Shown: positions 39,221 to 50,877 of the stretch, piece by piece | How the letters are laid out: each line of letters begins with the position of its first letter | Numbering within the stretch: position 1 is the first letter of the stretch | Assembly (NCBI GenBank): GCA_036925085.1 | Contig: JAUPFP010000200.1 | Location: forward strand, 19,316-83,315 | From: Brachycybe producta | Lineage: Eukaryota > Arthropoda > Diplopoda > Playtdesmida > Andrognathidae | Direction of reading: 5' to 3' | DNA length: 64,000 bases | The notes under the pieces: generated by a model | What the model saw: only the letters and a program-made list of their open reading frames with translations | Databases searched by the model: none | Told to the model about the DNA's origin: nothing | Position numbers and translations under genes: made by a program

Positions 39221-39801
39221 TTCTACGTCAATTTCAACTTCAATTTAAATTTAAATTTTAACTTCAATTTCAACTTCAATTTCAACTTCAATTTTAACTT
39301 GAAGTTCAACTTCAATTTTAACTTCAATTTTAACTTCAATTTCAACTTTAATTTCAACTTCAATTTCAACTTCAATTTCAACTTCAATTTCAACTTCAAT
39401 TTCAACTTCAATTTCAACTTCAATTTCAACTTCAATTTCAACTTCAATTTCAACTTCAATTTCAACTTCAATTTCAACTTCAATTTCAACTTCAATTTCA
39501 ACTTCAATTTCAACTTCAATTTCAACTTCAATTTCAACTTCAATTTCAACTTCAATTTCAACTGCAATTTCAACTTAAAATTCAACTTCAGTTTCAAGTT
39601 CAATTTCAACTTCAATTTCAACTTCAATTTCAACTTCAACTTCAACTTCAATGTCAACTTCAATTTCAACTTCAATTTCAAATTCAATTTCAACTTCAAT
39701 TTAAACTTCACTTTCAACTTCAATTTCAACTTCAATTTCAACTTCAATTTCAACTTCAATTTCAAATTCAACTTCAATTTCAACTTCAATTTCAACTTCT
39801 A

Positions 39802-39814
39802 TTTCCACAATCAA
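39802..39814 (+). repeat. C slip element (TTTCCACAATCAA), subfamily 1
   Basis: First occurrence. AATCAAT stands where TTCAAT is expected, adding one base to the hexamer register. A TACGTC module follows about 160 bp downstream, with AATTTCAACTGC between them. Confidence 0.93.
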
Positions 39815-41140
39815 TTTCAACTTCAATTTCAACTTCAATTTCAACTTCAATTTCAACTTCAATTTCAACTTCAATTTCAACTGCAATTTCAACTTAAAAT
39901 TCAACTTCAGTTTCAACTTCAATTTCAACTTCAATTTCAACTTCAATTTCAACTTCAATTTCTACGTCAATTTCAACTTCAATTTCAATTTCAATTTTAA
40001 CTTCAATTTCAACTTCAATTTCAACTTCAATTTTAACTTGAAGTTCAACTTCAATTTTAACTTCAATTTTAACTTCAATTTCAACTTTAATTTCAACTTT
40101 AATTTCAACTTAAAATTCAACTTCAGTTTCAACTTCAATTTCAACTTCAATTTCAACTTCAATTTCAACTTCAATTTCTACGTCAATTTCAACTTCAATT
40201 TAAATTTCAATTTTAACTTCAATTTCAACTTCAATTTCAACTTCAATTTTAACTTGAAGTTCAACTTCAATTTTAACTTCAATTTTAACTTCAATTTCAA
40301 CTTTAATTTCAACTTCAATTTCAACTTCAATTTCAACTTCAATTTCAACTTCAATATCAACTTAAATTTCAACTTCAATTTCAACTTCAATTTCAACTTC
40401 AATTTCAACTTCAATTTCAACTTCAATTTCAACTTCAATTTCTACGTCAATTTCAACTTCAATTTAAATTTAAATTTTAACTTCAATTTCAACTTCAATT
40501 TCAACTTCAATTTTAACTTGAAGTTCAACTTCAATTTTAACTTCAATTTTAACTTCAATTTCAACTTTAATTTCAACTTCAATTTCAACTTCAATTTCAA
40601 CTTCAATTTCAACTTCAATTTCAACTTCAATTTCAACTTCAATTTCAACTTCAATTTCAACTTCAATTTCAACTTCAATTTCAACTTCAATTTCAACTTC
40701 AATTTCTACGTCAATTTCAACTTCAATTTAAATTTAAATTTTAACTTCAATTTCAACTACAATTTCAACTTCAATTTTAACTTGAAGTTCAACTTCAATT
40801 TTAACTTCAATTTTAACTTCGATTTCAACTTTAATTTCAACTTCAATTTCAACTTCAATTTCAACTTCAATTTCAACTTCAATTTCAACTTCAATTTCAA
40901 CTTCAATTTCAACTTCAATTTCAACTTCAATTTCAACTTCAATTTCAACTTCAATTTCAACTTCAATTTCAACTTCAATTTCAACTTCAATTTCAACTTC
41001 AATTTCAAATTCAATTTCAACTTCAATTTAAACTTCACTTTCAACTTCAATTTCAACTTCAATTTCAACTTCAATTTCAACTTCAATTTCAACTTCAATT
41101 TCAAATTCAACTTCAATTTCAACTTCAATTTCAACTTCTA

Positions 41141-41153
41141 TTTCCACAATCAA
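41141..41153 (+). repeat. C slip element, subfamily 1
   Basis: 1,339 bp after the first copy. It shares AATTTCAACTGC and TACGTC downstream, and here one CTTCAATTTTAAC lies before TACGTC (about 41,250). Confidence 0.93.
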
Positions 41154-41804
41154 TTTCAACTTCAATTTCAACTTCAATTTCAACTTCAATTTCAACTTCA
41201 ATTTCAACTGCAATTTCAACTTAAAATTCAACTTCAGTTTCAACTTCAATTTTAACTTCAATTTCAACTTCAATTTCAACTTCAATTTCTACGTCAATTT
41301 CAACTTCAATTTCAATTTCAATTTTAACTTCAATTTCAACTTCAATTTCAACTTCAATTTTAACTTGAAGTTCAACTTCAATTTTAACTTCAATTTTAAC
41401 TTCAATTTCAACTTTAATTTCAACTTTAATTTCAACTTCAATTTCAACTTCAATTTCAACTTCAATTTCAACTTCAATTTCAACTTCAATTTTAACTTCA
41501 ATTTTAACTTCAATTTCAACTTTAATTTCAACTTCAATTTCAACTTCAATTTCAACTTCAATTTCAACTTCAATTTCAACTTCAATTTCAACTTCAATTT
41601 CAACTTCAATTTCAACTTCAATTTCAACTTCAATTTCTACGTCAATTTCAACTTCAATTTAAATTTAAATTTTAACTTCAATTTCAACTTCAATTTCAAC
41701 TTCAATTTCAACTTCAATTTTAACTTGAAGTTCAACTTCAATTTTAACTTCAATTTCAACTTCAATTTCAACTTCAATTTCAACTTCAATTTCAACTTCA
41801 ATTT

Positions 41805-43820
41805 CTACGTCAATTTCAACTTCAATTTAAATTTAAATTTTAACTTCAATTTCAACTTCAATTTCAACTTCAATTTTAACTTGAAGTTCAACTTCAATTT
41901 TAACTTCAATTTTAACTTCAATTTCAACTTTAATTTCAACTTCAATTTCAACTTCAATTTCAACTTCAATTTCAACTTCAATTTCAACTTCAATTTCAAC
42001 TTCAATTTCAACTTCAATTTCAACTTCAATTTCAACTTCAATTTCAACTTCAATTTCTACGTCAATTTCAACTTCAATTTAAATTTAAATTTTAACTTCA
42101 ATTTCAACTTCAATTTCAACTTCAATTTCAACTTCAATTTTAACTTGAAGTTCAACTTCAATTTTAACTTCAATTTTAACTTCAATTTCAACTTCAATTT
42201 TAACTTCAATTTTAACTTCAATTTCAACTTTAATTTCAACTTTAATTTCAACTTCAATTTCAACTTCAATTTCAACTTCAATTTCAACTTCAATTTCAAC
42301 TTCAATTTCAACTTCAATTTCAACTTCAATTTCAACTTCAATTTCAACTTCAATTTCAACTTCAATTTCAACTTCAATTTCTACGTCAATTTCAACTTCA
42401 ATTTAAATTTCAATTTTAACTTCAATTTCAACTTCAATTTCAACTTCAATTTCAACTTCAATTTCTACTTCAATTTCAACTTCAATTTCAATTTCAATTT
42501 TAAATTCAATTTCAACTTCAACTTCAACTTCAATTTTAACTTGAAGTTCAACTTCTATTTCAACTTCAATTTCAACTTCAATTTCAACTTCAATTTCTAC
42601 GTCAATTTCAACTTCAATTTAAATTTAAATTTTAACTTCAATTTCAACTTCAATTTCAACTGCAATTTCAATTTCAAATTCAACTTCAGTTTCAACTTCG
42701 ATTTCAACTTCAATTTCAACTTCAATTTCAACTTCAATTTCAACTTCAATTTCAACTTCAACTTCAACTTCAATGTCAACTTCAATGTCAACTTCAATTT
42801 CAAATTCAATTTCAACTTCAATTTCAACTTAAAATTCAACTTCAGTTTCAACTTCAATTTCAACTTCAATTTCAACTTCAATTTAAACTTCAATTTCAAC
42901 TTCAATTTCAACTTCAATGTCAACTTCAATTTCAACTTCAATTTCAAATTCAATGTCAACTTCAATTTAAACTTCACTTTCAACTTCAATTTCAACTTCA
43001 ATTTCAACTTCAATTTCAACTTCAATTTCAACTTCTATTTCAACTTCAATTTCAACTTCAATTTCAACTTCAATTTCAACTGCAATTTCAACTTAAAATT
43101 CAACTTCAGTTTCAACTTCAATTTCAACTTCAATTTCAACTTCAATTTCAACTTCAATTTCTACGTCAATTTCAACTTCAATTTAAATTTCAATTTTAAC
43201 TTCAATTTCAACTTCAATTTCAACTTCAATTTTAACTTGAAGTTCAACTTCAATTTTAACTTCAATTTTAACTTCAATTTCAACTTTAATTTCAACTTCA
43301 ATTTCAACTTCAATTTCAACTTCAATTTCAACTTCAATATCAACTTAAATTTCAACTTCAATTTCAACTTCAATTTCAACTTCAATTTCAACTTCAATTT
43401 CAACTTCAATTTCTACGTCAATTTCAACTTCAATTTAAATTTAAATTTTAACTTCAATTTCAACTTCAATTTCAACTTCAATTTTAACTTGAAGTTCAAC
43501 TTCAATTTTAACTTCAATTTTAACTTCAATTTCAACTTTAATTTCAACTTCAATTTCAACTTCAATTTCAACTTCAATTTCAACTTCAATTTCAACTTCA
43601 ATTTCAACTTCAATTTCAACTTCAATTTCAACTTCAATTTCAACTTCAATTTCTACGTCAATTTCAACTTCAATTTAAATTTAAATTTTAACTTCAATTT
43701 CAACTTCAATTTCAACTTCAATTTCAACTTCAATTTTAACTTGAAGTTCAACTTCAATTTTAACTTCAATTTCAACTTCAATTTCAACTTCAATTTCAAC
43801 TTCAATTTCAACTTCAATTT
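41805..43820. repeat. Zone C higher-order repeat, copy I (2,016 bp)
   Basis: Order: a 252-bp TACGTC module, a 324-bp module, a short module with TTTCAATTTTAAATTC and TTGAAGTTCAACTTC, a 564-bp segment (CTGCAATTTC, CTTCGATTTC, two GTCAAC dimers, TTAAAATTCAACTTCAG, TTTAAACTTC, one GTCAAC, TTTAAACTTCAC), a 252-bp module with ATATCAACTTAAATTTC, a 240-bp module and a 168-bp module. The segment at 42,597-43,031 recurs at 44,601 (offset 2,004) and 46,341 (a further 1,740). CTTCGATTTC is shared by all three copies. Confidence 0.9.
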
Positions 43821-45572
43821 CTACGTCAATTTCAACTTCAATTTAAATTTAAATTTTAACTTCAATTTCAACTTCAATTTCAACTTCAATTTTAACTTGA
43901 AGTTCAACTTCAATTTTAACTTCAATTTTAACTTCAATTTCAACTTTAATTTCAACTTCAATTTCAACTTCAATTTCAACTTCAATTTCAACTTCAATTT
44001 CAACTTCAATTTCAACTTCAATTTCAACTTCAATTTCAAATTCAATTTCAACTTCAATTTCTACGTCAATTTCAACTTCAATTTAAATTTAAATTTTAAC
44101 TTCAATTTCAACTTCAATTTCAACTTCAATTTCAACTTCAATTTTAACTTGAAGTTCAACTTCAATTTTAACTTCAATTTTAACTTCAATTTCAACTTCA
44201 ATTTTAACTTCAATTTTAACTTCAATTTCAACTTTAATTTCAACTTCAATTTCAACTTCAATTTCAACTTCAATTTCAACTTCAATTTCAACTTCAATTT
44301 CAACTTCAATTTCAACTTCAATTTCAACTTCAATTTCAACTTCAATTTCAACTTCAATTTCAACTTCAATTTCAACTTCAATTTCTACGTCAATTTCAAC
44401 TTCAATTTAAATTTCAATTTTAACTTCAATTTCAACTTCAATTTCAACTTCAATTTCAACTTCAATTTCTACTTCAATTTCAACTTCAATTTCAATTTCA
44501 ATTTTAAATTCAATTTCAACTTCAACTTCAACTTCAATTTTAACTTGAAGTTCAACTTCTATTTCAACTTCAATTTCAACTTCAATTTCAACTTCAATTT
44601 CTACGTCAATTTCAACTTCAATTTAAATTTAAATTTTAACTTCAATTTCAACTTCAATTTCAACTGCAATTTCAATTTCAAATTCAACTTCAGTTTCAAC
44701 TTCGATTTCAACTTCAATTTCAACTTCAATTTCAACTTCAATTTCAACTTCAATTTCAACTTCAACTTCAACTTCAATGTCAACTTCAATGTCAACTTCA
44801 ATTTCAAATTCAATTTCAACTTCAATTTCAACTTAAAATTCAACTTCAGTTTCAACTTCAATTTCAACTTCAATTTCAACTTCAATTTAAACTTCAATTT
44901 CAACTTCAATTTCAACTTCAATGTCAACTTCAATTTCAACTTCAATTTCAAATTCAATGTCAACTTCAATTTAAACTTCACTTTCAACTTCAATTTCAAC
45001 TTCAATTTCAACTTCAATTTCAACTTCAATTTCAACTTCTATTTCAACTTCAATTTCAACTTCAATTTCAACTTCAATTTCAACTGCAATTTCAACTTAA
45101 AATTCAACTTCAGTTTCAACTTCAATTTCAACTTCAATTTCAACTTCAATTTCAACTTCAATTTCTACGTCAATTTCAACTTCAATTTAAATTTAAATTT
45201 TAACTTCAATTTCAACTTCAATTTCAACTTCAATTTTAACTTGAAGTTCAACTTCAATTTTAACTTCAATTTTAACTTCAATTTCAACTTTAATTTCAAC
45301 TTCAATTTCAACTTCAATTTCAACTTCAATTTCAACTTCAATTTCAACTTCAATTTCAACTTCAATTTCAACTTCAATTTCAACTTCAATTTCAACTTCA
45401 ATTTCTACGTCAATTTCAACTTCAATTTAAATTTAAATTTTAACTTCAATTTCAACTTCAATTTCAACTTCAATTTCAACTTCAATTTTAACTTGAAGTT
45501 CAACTTCAATTTTAACTTCAATTTCAACTTCAATTTCAACTTCAATTTCAACTTCAATTTCAACTTCAATTT
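43821..45572. repeat. Zone C higher-order repeat, copy II (1,752 bp)
   Basis: Same order as copy I, but without the module that carries ATATCAACTTAAATTTC; the net difference is 264 bp. A private TTTCAAATTCAATTTC occurs at about 44,036. Confidence 0.9.
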
Positions 45573-47520
45573 CTACGTCAATTTCAACTTCAATTTAAAT
45601 TTAAATTTTAACTTCAATTTCAACTTCAATTTCAACTTCAATTTTAACTTGAAGTTCAACTTCAATTTTAACTTCAATTTTAACTTCAATTTCAACTTTA
45701 ATTTCAACTTCAATTTCAACTTCAATTTCAACTTCAATTTCAACTTCAATTTCAACTTCAATTTCAACTTCAATTTCAACTTCAATTTCAACTTCAATTT
45801 CAACTTCAATTTCTACGTCAATTTCAACTTCAATTTAAATTTAAATTTTAACTTCAATTTCAACTTCAATTTCAACTTCAATTTCAACTTCAATTTTAAC
45901 TTGAAGTTCAACTTCAATTTTAACTTCAATTTTAACTTCAATTTCAACTTCAATTTTAACTTCAATTTTAACTTCAATTTCAACTTTAATTTCAACTTTA
46001 ATTTCAACTTCAATTTCAACTTCAATTTCAACTTCAATTTCAACTTCAATTTCAACTTCAATTTCAACTTCAATTTCAACTTCAATTTCAACTTCAATTT
46101 CAACTTCAATTTCAACTTCAATTTCTACGTCAATTTCAACTTCAATTTAAATTTCAATTTTAACTTCAATTTCAACTTCAATTTCAACTTCAATTTCAAC
46201 TTCAATTTCTACTTCAATTTCAACTTCAATTTCAATTTCAATTTTAAATTCAATTTCAACTTCAACTTCAACTTCAATTTTAACTTGAAGTTCAACTTCT
46301 ATTTCAACTTCAATTTCAACTTCAATTTCAACTTCAATTTCTACGTCAATTTCAACTTCAATTTAAATTTAAATTTTAACTTCAATTTCAACTTCAATTT
46401 CAACTGCAATTTCAATTTCAAATTCAACTTCAGTTTCAACTTCGATTTCAACTTCAATTTCAACTTCAATTTCAACTTCAATTTCAACTTCAATTTCAAC
46501 TTCAACTTCAACTTCAATGTCAACTTCAATGTCAACTTCAATTTCAAATTCAATTTCAACTTCAATTTCAACTTAAAATTCAACTTCAGTTTCAACTTCA
46601 ATTTCAACTTCAATTTCAACTTCAATTTAAACTTCAATTTCAACTTCAATTTCAACTTCAATGTCAACTTCAATTTCAACTTCAATTTCAAATTCAATGT
46701 CAACTTCAATTTAAACTTCACTTTCAACTTCAATTTCAACTTCAATTTCAACTTCAATTTCAACTTCAATTTCAACTTCTATTTCAACTTCAATTTCAAC
46801 TTCAATTTCAACTTCAATTTCAACTGCAATTTCAACTTAAAATTCAACTTCAGTTTCAACTTCAATTTCAACTTCAATTTCAACTTCAATTTCAACTTCA
46901 ATTTCTACGTCAATTTCAACTTCAATTTAAATTTCAATTTTAACTTCAATTTCAACTTCAATTTCAACTTCAATTTTAACTTGAAGTTCAACTTCAATTT
47001 TAACTTCAATTTTAACTTCAATTTCAACTTTAATTTCAACTTCAATTTCAACTTCAATTTCAACTTCAATTTCAACTTCAATATCAACTTAAATTTCAAC
47101 TTCAATTTCAACTTCAATTTCAACTTCAATTTCAACTTCAATTTCAACTTCAATTTCTACGTCAATTTCAACTTCAATTTAAATTTAAATTTTAACTTCA
47201 ATTTCAACTTCAATTTCAACTTCAATTTTAACTTGAAGTTCAACTTCAATTTTAACTTCAATTTTAACTTCAATTTCAACTTTAATTTCAACTTCAATTT
47301 CAACTTCAATTTCAACTTCAATTTCAACTTCAATTTCAACTTCAATTTCAACTTCAATTTCAACTTCAATTTCAACTTCAATTTCAACTTCAATTTCTAC
47401 GTCAATTTCAACTTCAATTTAAATTTAAATTTTAACTTCAATTTCAACTTCAATTTCAACTTCAATTTCAACTTCAATTTTAACTTGAAGTTCAACTTCA
47501 ATTTTAACTTCAATTTTAAC
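45573..47520. repeat. Zone C higher-order repeat, copy III (right end hybrid)
   Basis: Carries the ATATCAACTTAAATTTC module (46,905-47,153) at exactly 3,744 bp from its copy I equivalent, so in this feature it resembles copy I more than its direct neighbour. After about 47,520 it runs into a long stretch of near-perfect 12-mers and then the slip-element unit at 48,024. Confidence 0.88.
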
Positions 47521-48023
47521 TTCAATTTCAACTTCAATTTCAACTTCAATTTCAACTTCAATTTCAACTTCAATTTCAACTTCAATTTCAACTTCAATTT
47601 CAACTTCAATTTCAACTTCAATTTCAACTTCAATTTCAACTTCAATTTCAACTTCAATTTCAACTTCAATTTCAACTTCAATTTCAACTTCAATTTCAAC
47701 TTCAATTTCAACTTCAATTTCAACTTCAATTTCAACTTCAATTTCAACTTCAATTTCAACTTCAATTTCAACTGCAATTTCAACTTAAAATTCAACTTCA
47801 GTTTCAAGTTCAATTTCAACTTCAATTTCAACTTCAATTTCAACTTCAACTTCAACTTCAATGTCAACTTCAATTTCAACTTCAATTTCAAATTCAATTT
47901 CAACTTCAATTTAAACTTCACTTTCAACTTCAATTTCAACTTCAATTTCAACTTCAATTTCAACTTCAATTTCAACTTCAATTTCAAATTCAACTTCAAT
48001 TTCAACTTCAATTTCAACTTCTA

Positions 48024-48036
48024 TTTCCACAATCAA
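48024..48036 (+). repeat. C slip element, subfamily 2
   Basis: Followed by AATTCCAACTGC (about 48,095) and TACATC (about 48,185). These two changes separate it from subfamily 1. Confidence 0.93.
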
Positions 48037-49962
48037 TTTCAACTTCAATTTCAACTTCAATTTCAACTTCAATTTCAACTTCAATTTCAACTTCAATTCC
48101 AACTGCAATTTCAACTTAAAATTCAACTTCAGTTTCAACTTCAATTTCAACTTCAATTTCAACTTCAATTTCAACTTCAATTTCTACATCAATTTCAACT
48201 TCAATTTCAATTTCAATTTTAACTTCAATTTCAACTTCAATTTCAACTTCAATTTTAACTTGAAGTTCAACTTCAATTTTAACTTCAATTTTAACTTCAA
48301 TTTCAACTTTAATTTCAACTTTAATTTCAACTTCAATTTCTACTTCAATTTCAACTTCAATTTCAACTTCAATTTCAACTTCAATTTCAACTTCAATTTC
48401 AACTTCAATTTCAACTTCAATTTCAACTTCAATTTCAACTTCAATTTCTACGTCAATTTCAACATCAATTTAAATTTCAATTTTAACTTCAATTTCAACT
48501 TCAATTTCAACTTCAATTTCAACTTCAATTTCTACTTCAATTTCAACTTCAATTTCAATTTCAATTTTAAATTCAATTTCAACTTCAACTTCAACTTCAA
48601 TTTTAACTTGAAGTTCAACTTCTATTTCAACTTCAATTTCAACTTCAATTTCAACTTCAATTTCTATGTCAATTTCAACTTCAATTTAAATTTAAATTTT
48701 AACTTCAATTTCAACTTCAATTTCAACTGCAATTTCAATTTCAAATTCAACTTCAGTTTCAACTTCAATGTCAACTTCAATGTCAACTTCAATGTCAACT
48801 TCAATTTCAAATTCAATTTCAACTTCAATTTCAACTTCACTTTCAACTTCAATTTCAACTTCAATTTCAACTTCAATTTCAACTTCAATTTTAACTTGAA
48901 GTTCAACTTCAATTTTAACTTCAATTTTAACTTCAATTTCAACTTTAATTTCAACTTCAATTTCAACTTCAATTTCAACTTCAATTTCAACTTCAATATC
49001 AACTTAAATTTCAACTTCAATTTCAACTTCAATTTCAACTTCAATTTCAACTTCAATTTCAACTTCAATTTCTACGTCAATTTCAACTTCAATTTAAATT
49101 TAAATTTTAACTTCAATTTCAACTTCAATTTCAACTTCAATTTTAACTTGAAGTTCAACTTCAATTTTAACTTCAATTTTAACTTCAATTTCAACTTTAA
49201 TTTCAACTTCAATTTCAACTTCAATTTCAACTTCAATTTCAACTTCAATTTCAACTTCAATTTCAACTTCAATTTCAACTTCAATTTCAACTTCAATTTC
49301 AACTTCAATTTCAACTTCAATTTCTACGTCAATTTCAACTTCAATTTAAATTTTAATTTTAACTTCAATTTCAACTTCAATTTCAACTTCAATTTCAACT
49401 TCAATTTTAACTTGAAGTTCAACTTCAATTTTAACTTCAATTTTAACTTCAATTTCAACTTCAATTTCAACTTCAATTTCAACTTCAATTTCAACTTCAA
49501 TTTCAACTTCAATTTCAACTTCAATTTCAACTTCAATTTCAACTTCAATTTCAACTTCAATTTCAACTTCAATTTCAACTTCAATTTCAACTTCAATTTC
49601 AACTTCAATTTCAACTTCAATTTCAACTTCAATTTCAACTTCAATTTCAACTTCAATTTCAACTTCAATTTCAACTTCAATTTCAACTTCAATTTCAACT
49701 TCAATTTCAACTGCAATTTCAACTTAAAATTCAACTTCAGTTTCAAGTTCAATTTCAACTTCAATTTCAACTTCAATTTCAACTTCAACTTCAACTTCAA
49801 TGTCAACTTCAATTTCAACTTCAATTTCAAATTCAATTTCAACTTCAATTTAAACTTCACTTTCAACTTCAATTTCAACTTCAATTTCAACTTCAATTTC
49901 AACTTCAATTTCAACTTCAATTTCAAATTCAACTTCAATTTCAACTTCAATTTCAACTTCTA

Positions 49963-49975
49963 TTTCCACAATCAA
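49963..49975 (+). repeat. C slip element, subfamily 2
   Basis: 1,939 bp after the previous copy. It has AATTCCAACTGC (about 50,036) and TACATC (about 50,124). Confidence 0.93.
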
Positions 49976-50653
49976 TTTCAACTTCAATTTCAACTTCAAT
50001 TTCAACTTCAATTTCAACTTCAATTTCAACTTCAATTCCAACTGCAATTTCAACTTAAAATTCAACTTCAGTTTCAACTTCAATTTCAACTTCAATTTCA
50101 ACTTCAATTTCAACTTCAATTTCTACATCAATTTCAACTTCAATTTCAATTTCAATTTTAACTTCAATTTCAACTTCAATTTCAACTTCAATTTTAACTT
50201 GAAGTTCAACTTCAATTTTAACTTCAATTTTAACTTCAATTTCAACTTTAATTTCAACTTTAATTTCAACTTCAATTTCAACTTCAATTTCAACTTCAAT
50301 TTCAACTTCAATTTCAACTTCAATTTCAACTTCAATTTCAACTTCAATTTCAACTTCAATTTCAACTTCAATTTCAACTTCAATTTCAACTTCAATTTCA
50401 ACTGCAATTTCAACTTAAAATTCAACTTCAGTTTCAAGTTCAATTTCAACTTCAATTTCAACTTCAATTTCAACTTCAACTTCAACTTCAATGTCAACTT
50501 CAATTTCAACTTCAATTTCAAATTCAATTTCAACTTCAATTTAAACTTCACTTTCAACTTCAATTTCAACTTCAATTTCAACTTCAATTTCAACTTCAAT
50601 TTCAACTTCAATTTCAAATTCAACTTCAATTTCAACTTCAATTTCAACTTCTA

Positions 50654-50666
50654 TTTCCACAATCAA
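50654..50666 (+). repeat. C slip element, subfamily 2
   Basis: Only 691 bp after the previous copy, the closest pair in the window. It has AATTCCAACTGC (about 50,715) and TACATC (about 50,803). Confidence 0.93.
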
Positions 50667-50877
50667 TTTCAACTTCAATTTCAACTTCAATTTCAACTTC
50701 AATTTCAACTTCAATTCCAACTGCAATTTCAACTTAAAATTCAACTTCAGTTTCAACTTCAATTTCAACTTCAATTTCAACTTCAATTTCAACTTCAATT
50801 TCTACATCAATTTCAACTTCAATTTCAATTTCAATTTTAACTTCAATTTCAACTTCAATTTCAACTTCAATTTTAAC

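Larger units (their letters stand above)
48260..50877. repeat. Zone C irregular unit U1 (2,618 bp)
   Basis: Measured between TTGAAG boxes at 48,260 and 50,878. It contains TACGTCAATTTCAACATCAA (about 48,450), TATGTC, three consecutive GTCAAC dimers (48,770, 48,782, 48,794), an ATATCAACTTAAATTTC module, a long 12-mer run and two slip elements 691 bp apart (49,963 and 50,654). The second slip element belongs to an internal partial duplication. Confidence 0.82.

Noticed and set aside
30623-40000. An open frame of about 3,125 codons encoding alternating Asn-Phe, and similar ones at 10,962-17,357, 23,856-30,626 and 41,365-48,222
   Set aside because: The frame cannot gain a stop by single substitution, and the period is a multiple of 3. 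Starts rely on TTG in the TTGAAG box, and ends coincide with satellite landmarks or slips. There is no domain, composition change or codon-use signal of a gene.
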